From positions 1 through 9,771 of the forward strand of contig MVZB01000115.1 in the NCBI GenBank assembly GCA_002068205.1: 9,771 bases of DNA. The letters are read 5' to 3'. Source of the DNA: a candidate division BRC1 bacterium ADurb.BinA292. GTDB lineage: Bacteria; Sumerlaeota; Sumerlaeia; MVZB01. Shown here in pieces: positions 5,613 to 9,771 of the stretch. The notes beneath the pieces are model-generated. The model saw nothing but the letters and a program-made list of their open reading frames with translations. It searched no databases and had not been told where the DNA came from. Both the position numbers and the translations under genes were made by a program. Every line of letters begins with the position of its first letter. Within the stretch, counting starts at the first letter, position 1.

Positions 5613-5642
5613 CCGATGCCGATTGCGATCGCGATCCCGATC
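5613..5642. repeat. Right hexamer array flanking the four-helix-bundle gene
   Basis: Five units are in register: CCGATG, CCGATT, GCGATC, GCGATC, CCGATC. It starts 30 nt upstream of the ATG of the four-helix-bundle gene and is the inverted counterpart of 5179-5220: both read CGATn outward from a shared CCGATGC motif on opposite strands. Confidence 0.7.
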
Positions 5643-5664
5643 CAGTCCCCAAACCCACCGCCAC

Positions 5665-6597
5665 CTACGGCCCGAACGATTCAATAATCCGCGCGGAGTT
5701 CTCACTGGCCCGTTCGGTCTCCGCCGGTCGCGTCTCACTCGCCGTCGCCGGCTCGCTGCCGAAAAACCGCATCAGCCGCGCCAGCGTCGGCCGCAATTCC
5801 TTGCGCGGCAGCACCAGATCGACGAACCCGTGTTCCTGCACGAACTCCGATTTCTGGAAACCCGGCGGCAGGATCTGCTTGATCGTCTGCTCGATCACGC
5901 GCGGTCCGGCAAACCCGATCAGCGCCTCCGGTTCGGCCAGAATCACGTCGCCCAGCGACCCGAACGACGCCATGATTCCGGCGTAACTGGGGTGCGTGAG
6001 CAGGACGAAATACGGCAGGCCGGCCTGGCCCAGCCGCGCGATCAGCGCCGACGTCTTGGCCAATTGCATCAGCGAGAGGATCCCTTCCTGCATCCGCGCG
6101 CCCCCCGAGGCGCAGACAATCAGCACCGGAACGCGGTGCTCCAGCCCGCGCTCCAGCGTGCGCGCGACCTTCTCGCCCACCACCGATCCCATCGAGCCCC
6201 CCCGGAAGGCGAATTCCATCACCCCCAGCGACAGCGGCATCGTTTCGATCCGCCCCATCCCGCAGACGATCGCGTCGTTCTCCCCCGACTTCCGCCGCGA
6301 TTCCTCGATATGCTCCCGATACGGCTTCAGATCGACGAATTGCAGCGGATCGGTCGAGACCAGCCCGGCGTCGTATTCCTCAAACGACCCGGGATCGACC
6401 AGTTGCCGGATCCGTTCGCGCGCGCCGATCCGCTCATGATGCCCGCAGCGCGGACAGACCTTCAGGTTCTCCTCCCAGTCCTTGTTGGTGATGATCTCCA
6501 GGCAGTTGCTGCACTTGAGCCACATCCCCTCGGGGATCCGGCTGCGCTGACTGGGCGGACGCAGCGTCGTGAACTTCCTTTTGCGGAACCAGGTCAT
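5665..6597 (-). CDS. accD: Acetyl-CoA carboxylase carboxyltransferase subunit beta
   Basis: AccD, 310 residues, is half of the carboxyltransferase that moves the carboxyl group from biotin to acetyl-CoA, giving malonyl-CoA for fatty-acid synthesis in the cytoplasm. The N-terminal zinc ribbon C29-X2-C32-X15-C48-X2-C51 is intact. GGSMGSVVGEK (133-143) and SGGARMQEG (164-172) form the acyl-CoA/biotin site typical of AccD. The length is a little above the usual 280-300, owing to a Glu/Ala-rich tail. The frame is open upstream to an ATG at 6732, but the family start MTWFRKRK is at 6597, and a sigma-70 promoter lies within the longer version, so 6597 is chosen (GAAGG upstream is a weak binding site). 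The partner gene accA is not in the window. It is divergent from fabH. Confidence 0.95.
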   Translation of the reverse strand: MTWFRKRKFTTLRPPSQRSRIPEGMWLKCSNCLEIITNKDWEENLKVCPRCGHHERIGARERIRQLVDPGSFEEYDAGLVSTDPLQFVDLKPYREHIEESRRKSGENDAIVCGMGRIETMPLSLGVMEFAFRGGSMGSVVGEKVARTLERGLEHRVPVLIVCASGGARMQEGILSLMQLAKTSALIARLGQAGLPYFVLLTHPSYAGIMASFGSLGDVILAEPEALIGFAGPRVIEQTIKQILPPGFQKSEFVQEHGFVDLVLPRKELRPTLARLMRFFGSEPATASETRPAETERASENSARIIESFGP

Positions 6598-6702
6598 GCG
6601 GGGGGCCTTCGCGGAGGACTGCGCGCCGGTCGGGGCCGGAGCGGGGAAGCAACTGCGCCGGCGGTCGCGCAGCGGGCCACGCCGGCGCCGGACGGAACCG
6701 TT

Positions 6703-6732
6703 ATTGTAGGAGGATGCCGCGCGCGAAGTCAA
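6703..6732 (-). promoter_or_regulatory. Sigma-70 promoter of accD
   Basis: On the minus strand, TTGACT (6732-6727) and TACAAT (6708-6703) are 18 bases apart, each matching 5 of 6 consensus positions. Transcription would start near 6696, leaving a leader of about 100 nt before the ATG at 6597. This decides against the longer accD frame from 6732. Confidence 0.65.
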
Positions 6733-7016
6733 ACAACCCGCACGGCCATCCTGCGCCGCGAAATCCGTCGGATTCGTCGGACCGGACGGATTCAGCGTGA
6801 GAACGACAGACGAGAGTGCATTTCCCGCGTCGCCAACCGCCCGAACCCAGGCCGATTCTTCATGGAAAGATTGACTTGTTTTTGCATTCAGGACTTGGCA
6901 ATCTGCTGTCCTGGCATGCCTGCGGGCATGATTGATCGGGCGGCCGCGCGCGCCCCGTCCCTCACTGCCGGGTTCTCTCCAGTCATGTCGATTTCCCCAA
7001 AGCGAGCTGTAGCGGA
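6733..7016. other. Divergent accD-fabH control region, fabH side
   Basis: No gene is supported. The most notable element is a perfect dyad CATGCC-tgcg-GGCATG at 6915-6930, about 87 nt before the fabH start, which may be an operator or a short hairpin. A good -35 box TTGACT lies at 6871-6876, but no matching -10 box is found at 16-19 nt. FabH has only a poor ribosome-binding site. Confidence 0.4.
6915..6930. promoter_or_regulatory. Dyad upstream of fabH, possible operator
   Basis: A perfect 6-bp inverted repeat, CATGCC and GGCATG, is separated by TGCG and lies downstream of a TTGACT box (6871-6876). It does not match the FapR or FadR operators known to control fab genes. No regulator gene is nearby, so assignment as an operator is speculative. 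Confidence 0.3.
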
Positions 7017-8015
7017 ATGCCTGACTTGATTCCTGTGGGCTTTCTGGGCCTGGGCACCTTCGTCCCCCAACGCGTCCTGACCAACCACGACCTGGAACAG
7101 ATGGTGGAGACCAGCGACGAATGGATCGTCACGCGCACCGGCATCCGCGAGCGCCATATCTGCGCCGACGATGAGTGCACCTCCGACATGGCCACGGCGG
7201 CCGCCCGCGCCGCCATTGCCGACGCCGGCCTGACCCCCGATCAGATCGACCTGATCATCTGCGGCACCTATACCCCCGACCACCTGACCCCCTCCACCGC
7301 CTGCATCGTGCAGGCCAATCTCGGCGTGACGCGCCCGATTCCGGCGTTCGATCTGTCGGCCGCCTGCAGCGGCTTCGTCTATGCCTTGTCCGTCGGCGTC
7401 AATTTCGTCCAGACCGGCATGTATCGTCACGTCCTGGTCGTCGGCGCCGACGCGATGAGCAAGGTGCTGGACTACCAGGATCGCAACACCTGCGTCCTGT
7501 TCGGCGACGGCGCCGGCGCCGTCGTCCTCGGCCGCGTCGAGCCCGGCCGCGGCCTGATCGGCCACACCATCGGCGCCGATGGCCGCGGCGCCGAACAGAT
7601 CATCATGCATGCCGGCGGCTCGCGCGAGCCGATCAGCCTGGACGCGCTGAACAATCGCCGCCAGTACATGCGCATGGCCGGCCGCGAAGTCTACAAGTTC
7701 GCCACCAGCATCGTCGCCCCCGCCATCGAGGACGCCCTGCGCAACGGCGGCAACGGCCTGTGCGTCCAGGACCTCGAACTGATCATCCCGCATCAGGCCA
7801 ACATGCGCATCATCGAGGCCGCCGCCAAAAAACTCGGCTTGCCCATTGACCGCTTTGTGGTCAACATTGACCGCTACGGCAATACCTCCGGCGCCACCGT
7901 CCCCCTGGCCATGGGCGACGCCCGCGCCGCCGGCAGGCTCCAGCCGGGCACGCTCTTCGCCCTCGTCGCCTTCGGCGGCGGTCTCACCTACGGCGCCAGC
8001 ATCTGGCGCTGGTGA
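7017..8015 (+). CDS. fabH: Beta-ketoacyl-ACP synthase III
   Basis: FabH, 332 residues (normal length), condenses acetyl-CoA with malonyl-ACP to start each fatty acid. The triad is complete: C117 in DLSAACSGF, H259 in IIPHQAN and N289 in RYGNTSGA. The N-terminal SDEWIVTRTGIRER (33-46) and the FGDGAGAVVLG loop (162-172) are also typical. The GGGLTYG stretch near the C-terminus completes the thiolase fold. The start ATG at 7017 gives the standard N-terminus (GFLGLGTFVPQ), although the sequence before it is a weak binding site. Unusually for fabH, no plsX or rpmF is upstream. Instead it is divergent from accD, linking the two initiation steps of fatty-acid synthesis. A lipoprotein gene follows 31 nt later and may be co-transcribed. 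Confidence 0.95.
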   Translation: MPDLIPVGFLGLGTFVPQRVLTNHDLEQMVETSDEWIVTRTGIRERHICADDECTSDMATAAARAAIADAGLTPDQIDLIICGTYTPDHLTPSTACIVQANLGVTRPIPAFDLSAACSGFVYALSVGVNFVQTGMYRHVLVVGADAMSKVLDYQDRNTCVLFGDGAGAVVLGRVEPGRGLIGHTIGADGRGAEQIIMHAGGSREPISLDALNNRRQYMRMAGREVYKFATSIVAPAIEDALRNGGNGLCVQDLELIIPHQANMRIIEAAAKKLGLPIDRFVVNIDRYGNTSGATVPLAMGDARAAGRLQPGTLFALVAFGGGLTYGASIWRW

Positions 8016-8046
8016 CGGGCGGCGGCACCACACGGAAAGGTCCACC

Positions 8047-8370
8047 ATGCGGGTTCGATTGACGGCAACCTACGCGGCCGCCGGGATGCTGGCGCTGGCG
8101 CTCCTGCCGGCGTCGGGATGCGCCCTCTATCGCGACGATAAATGCTGGGTTCCCCCCGAACAGTACGCCGAAGCCCGTGAATACTACATCCAGACCGGCT
8201 CGCTCGAACTGGTGGGCGAATATATGAAGGACAACCAGTGGCGCCGCTGCCGCCGCAACGAGGTCCTCTACCGCCTGCGCAAGGAATTCGAGGCGCTGCC
8301 CGAGGAATTGCCCGAGGTTATCCCGCCGGAGGCCGGGAGCGCCGAGGAAACGCCGGCGCCGACTTCCTGA
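8047..8370 (+). CDS. Small putative lipoprotein of unknown function
   Basis: This 107-residue protein was not recognised. The start ATG at 8047 has a good site, GGAAAGG, six bases upstream. Residues 5-24 form a hydrophobic signal peptide ending in the lipobox LPASGC, with C25 as the lipidated cysteine, so it should be anchored in the inner or outer membrane. The mature part is short, charged and probably helical, with two further cysteines (C33 and C68) that could pair. Aromatic residues cluster at EYYIQTGSLELVGEYM. The last ~20 residues are Glu/Pro/Ala-rich and likely disordered. It lies 31 nt after fabH on the same strand and converges with the tspO gene, whose stop is 17 nt away, with no clear terminator between. 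Real coding is supported by the lipobox, the binding site and C-ending codons; function is open. Confidence 0.75.
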   Translation: MRVRLTATYAAAGMLALALLPASGCALYRDDKCWVPPEQYAEAREYYIQTGSLELVGEYMKDNQWRRCRRNEVLYRLRKEFEALPEELPEVIPPEAGSAEETPAPTS

Positions 8371-8387
8371 CGCCTTCGGTCGCCCCG

Positions 8388-8957
8388 CTACGGATTCATG
8401 CGCCAGATCGCGAAATTCAACACGGCCGCATAGGTCACCCACAGCAGATAGGGCGCCAGCAGCCAACCCGCCGCGCGGCGGATACGCTCGAACTGCCGCA
8501 CCGTCAGCGCGATCGCGATCCACAGCGCCAGGATCTCCAGGAACGCCCACCCGGCCCGCTGCAGGCCGAAGAACAGGCCGGGCCAGAGCGCGTTCAACCC
8601 AAGCTGAACCCCCCAGGCGGTCATGGCCGGGCGGATGATAATCTCACGTCGGCGCCGCCAGACCAGCCAGCCCGCGATCGCGATCAGAATGTACAGGATC
8701 GTCCAGACCGGTCCGAAGATCGCCGCGGGGGGCGTGATGGCCGGCTTGGCCAGCCCGCCGTACCAGTCGCCCCGCATCCCGCCCCCCAGCAGATAGCCGA
8801 CGAGTCCGGCGGCTCCCGTCAGCACGAGAAACAGCGCCAGCGGGCCCAACTCGCCCCGCCCGGCGGGCGTATCCGCCCCTTCCTCGTAGATGATCCCCAG
8901 TTCGTCCCGGGCCGATTTCTCGGTCGTCCTGTTCGTCGCGCGTGGTTTGTCGTTCAC
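8388..8957 (-). CDS. tspO: TspO/MBR family membrane protein
   Basis: This 189-residue integral membrane protein has the five-helix TspO fold. Diagnostic motifs are WYGGLAKP (65-72), FGPVWT (81-86), a conserved QLGLNALW segment (118-125), LLAPYLLWV (166-174) and LNFAIWRMNP at the C-terminus. Relatives bind porphyrins and cholesterol-like ligands and act in stress or tetrapyrrole responses; the actual ligand here is not predictable. The first ~36 residues are hydrophilic and not part of the usual fold, making it longer than the typical ~160. The start is GTG at 8955-8957, supported by AAAGG seven bases upstream and by a promoter only 15 nt beyond; no better internal start was seen. It converges with the lipoprotein gene. 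Confidence 0.93.
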   Translation of the reverse strand: MNDKPRATNRTTEKSARDELGIIYEEGADTPAGRGELGPLALFLVLTGAAGLVGYLLGGGMRGDWYGGLAKPAITPPAAIFGPVWTILYILIAIAGWLVWRRRREIIIRPAMTAWGVQLGLNALWPGLFFGLQRAGWAFLEILALWIAIALTVRQFERIRRAAGWLLAPYLLWVTYAAVLNFAIWRMNP

Positions 8958-8978
8958 GAGTTGCCTTTCGTTGGCCGC

Positions 8979-9008
8979 ATTATGTCACCCTGCCCCCGAT
9001 TCTTCCAA
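8979..9008 (-). promoter_or_regulatory. Sigma-70 promoter of tspO
   Basis: On the minus strand, TTGGAA (9008-9003) and CATAAT (8984-8979, 5 of 6) are separated by 18 bases. The predicted start near 8972 gives a 15-nt leader that still contains the AAAGG site, which supports the GTG start at 8957. Confidence 0.5.
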
Positions 9009-9035
9009 CTCATCCCTCTCTCAGAATCCGTCCTT

Positions 9036-9092
9036 CGTTCTCGTCCTCGTATTCGCCCCCAACGGCTCCCCGGCTCTTGTCCCTCGTCCTCG
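9036..9092. repeat. Degenerate CGTTCT/CGTCCT array
   Basis: Imperfect hexamers (CGTTCT, CGTCCT, CGTATT at 9036-9053) resume at 9079-9092 as GTCCCTCGTCCTCG, the exact inverted copy of 2048-2061. Between the two blocks the repeat is eroded. Pyrimidine-rich on the plus strand. Confidence 0.55.
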
Positions 9093-9600
9093 GCTCGCGA
9101 AATCAAGCCGTCCCCTCGACTTTCGCCAATGACCGACCGCCGTTTCAGGGATACGACCAACACGTCTGAAATCTGCCCGCGGCCGCAAGATTTCCCCGCG
9201 CGCCGCGTGGATTCATGGTTGACGACTAGAAACATGACATGTATCTTTAATTTTAAGCGAAATGACATGCCTGTCTATCGGCTGCCTCGCCGACCGGGCA
9301 GAACCTCATTCTCCGGGCAGGAACCACCGCCATGCAAGCGCGCGGCTCTTCCCATCCGATCCGACCGACAGCACACGCAGCGCCGGCGCCCTGTCACTTC
9401 GGCAGCCACATGGCGGGGCAGGGTGCGGCCACCGACCGCCCGGCCCCGCGGCCGACTGTCCGCCCGGCATTCCATCCGCAAAGGAGGGCTCCACGCACAC
9501 ACGGATAATCAATGCTCGGGCGCCACTTCCGAAGGTGTTGTATGCGAGAGGGGCGTGCACCACTGGACCACTGTTTGAATCGAATTGGGAGAGAGCAACG
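9093..9600. other. Long non-coding spacer before the last gene
   Basis: No gene is supported. A short AT-rich island at about 9225-9265, unusual in this GC-rich DNA, contains a possible promoter (9219-9247) and two GACATG copies. The rest is GC-rich without coding pattern. It may include a long leader for the gene at 9601, roughly 340 nt, or the promoter may be nearer and unrecognised. Confidence 0.4.
9219..9247 (+). promoter_or_regulatory. Possible sigma-70 promoter, far upstream of the last gene
   Basis: TTGACG (9219-9224, 5 of 6) and TATCTT (9242-9247, 4 of 6) are 17 bases apart and lie at the edge of an AT-rich island. It is about 345 nt before the ATG at 9601, so its link to that gene is uncertain. 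Confidence 0.3.
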
Positions 9601-9771
9601 ATGACCCACAACCTTACGATCAAAGGCTGTTTGCTGGCGCTGGCGCTGGCCTGGATCGGCTTCGTCACGCCAGGCTTCTGCCAGACCGAGACTCCGGGCG
9701 ATCATTATGCCTATGAAGGCGACGTTCTGCCCCCGGATCACGTTCCCGCGATCAACTACAATACGGCGGGC
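9601..9771 (+). CDS. Secreted protein of unknown function, N-terminal part
   Basis: The frame starts at ATG 9601, preceded by GGGAGAGAG five bases upstream, and stays open to the right edge (57 residues visible). Residues 1-28 look like a Sec signal peptide: MTHNLTIKGC, a hydrophobic run rich in Leu and Ala, then TPGFCQ. The mature start is acidic with Asp, Tyr and Pro (TPGDHYAYEGDVLPPDH). This may be a cell-surface or PEP-CTERM protein like those at 2177-3755, but the C-terminus is outside the window and nothing visible is diagnostic. The clean signal peptide and binding site make real coding likely. Confidence 0.7.
   Translation, partial: MTHNLTIKGCLLALALAWIGFVTPGFCQTETPGDHYAYEGDVLPPDHVPAINYNTAG

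Larger units (their letters stand above)
5179..5642 (-). mobile_element. Candidate mobile unit: four-helix-bundle gene between inverted hexamer arrays
   Basis: The 464-bp unit consists of a single small gene bracketed by degenerate hexamer arrays in inverted orientation. It is placed between the accD stop (5665) and the aldo/keto reductase start (5147), both on the same strand. There is no transposase or recombinase. Solo arrays of similar sequence elsewhere in the window (3007-3042) suggest the array spreads, or stays behind after loss of the gene. Calling it mobile is an inference from structure alone; no target duplication was found. Confidence 0.4.

Noticed and set aside
5179..5642. Arrays considered as CRISPR
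   Set aside because: Units are contiguous 6-mers without spacers, and no cas genes are present.
3945..5687. 580-codon plus-strand open frame opposite the aldo/keto reductase
   Set aside because: It is antisense to a well-supported gene; its translation is low-complexity with many Arg, Val and Pro residues.
6598..6732. Longer accD start at 6732
   Set aside because: The extra 45 residues are Arg/Pro/Ser-rich and cover the accD promoter; the family N-terminus starts at 6597.
6714..6800. 28-codon ORF after AGGAGG in the accD-fabH gap
   Set aside because: The AGGAGG directly abuts the ATG with no spacing, it overlaps the accD promoter, and the peptide is not recognisable.
5584..7029. Long plus-strand open frame of 481 codons opposite accD
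   Set aside because: It is antisense to accD, rich in Arg/Pro/His as expected from a shadow frame in GC-rich DNA, and has no family match.
6888..8048. 386-codon minus-strand open frame opposite fabH
   Set aside because: It is a shadow of fabH, with a Gly/Ala/Asp-rich translation and no motif.
9333..9509. 58-codon ORF in the spacer before the last gene
   Set aside because: The binding site is weak, codon choice shows no bias, and the translation is rich in Pro, Arg and His with no motif.
8238..9578. 446-codon plus-strand frame overlapping the lipoprotein and tspO
   Set aside because: It is antisense to tspO and continues through non-coding repeats; composition is Arg/Pro-rich.
9564..9579. 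Sigma-54-like TGGACC-N5-TTGAA before the last gene
   Set aside because: The essential GC of the -12 element is GA, the start would fall on the ribosome-binding site, and no activator block is seen upstream.
1..9771. tRNA, rRNA or known riboswitches
   Set aside because: No cloverleaf, rRNA-like segment or recognisable riboswitch core was found on reading both strands.

Overview
The window is GC-rich bacterial DNA, probably metagenomic. Five things point to the Planctomycetota/PVC group or a neighbouring candidate phylum such as Sumerlaeota or Hydrogenedentota: an alternative complex III operon, PEP-CTERM proteins with sigma-54 promoters, a 'four helix bundle' (23S rRNA intervening-sequence type) gene, degenerate hexamer arrays between genes, and a planctomycete-style GH2 hydrolase. 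This placement is an inference and is not firm.

Layout. (1) 1-1358, plus strand: the end of actD, then an ORF whose first ~53 codons are the start of actE (cytochrome subunit of alternative complex III) but which continues in frame into the catalytic half of a GH2 beta-mannosidase-like enzyme. The join, near 432-437, is either a deletion fusion or an assembly chimera. (2) 1359-2085: non-coding DNA with an 8-nt-period inverted repeat, hairpins and a GAGGAC-type array. (3) 2086-3951, minus strand: two paralogous PEP-CTERM secreted proteins. Each is monocistronic, with its own intrinsic terminator, a -24/-12 (sigma-54) promoter, and a shared GCAA-rich block 105-108 nt upstream of the -24 box. 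(4) 3975-5147, minus: an aldo/keto reductase with a C-terminal two-[4Fe-4S] ferredoxin domain. (5) 5175-5642: a frameshifted four-helix-bundle gene bracketed by inverted CGAT-hexamer arrays, which looks like a small mobile unit. (6) 5665-6597, minus: accD with a good sigma-70 promoter. It is divergent from fabH (7017-8015, plus), which is followed by a small lipoprotein of unknown function. (7) 8388-8957, minus: a TspO/MBR membrane protein with its own promoter. (8) 8958-9600: mostly non-coding, with another GAGGAC-type array. (9) 9601 to the end: start of a secreted protein cut by the window edge.

How the genes relate. accD and fabH both act in the initiation of fatty-acid synthesis (malonyl-CoA formation and the first condensation) and share a 419-nt divergent control region. 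The two PEP-CTERM genes look like co-regulated paralogs under a sigma-54 activator of the PrsR kind. No exosortase or activator gene is in view. The other genes have no evident functional link to each other.

The most interesting signals are the ActE-GH2 fusion, the matched sigma-54/upstream-activator architecture before the twin PEP-CTERM genes, and the four-helix-bundle gene with its hexamer arrays plus solo arrays elsewhere in the window.
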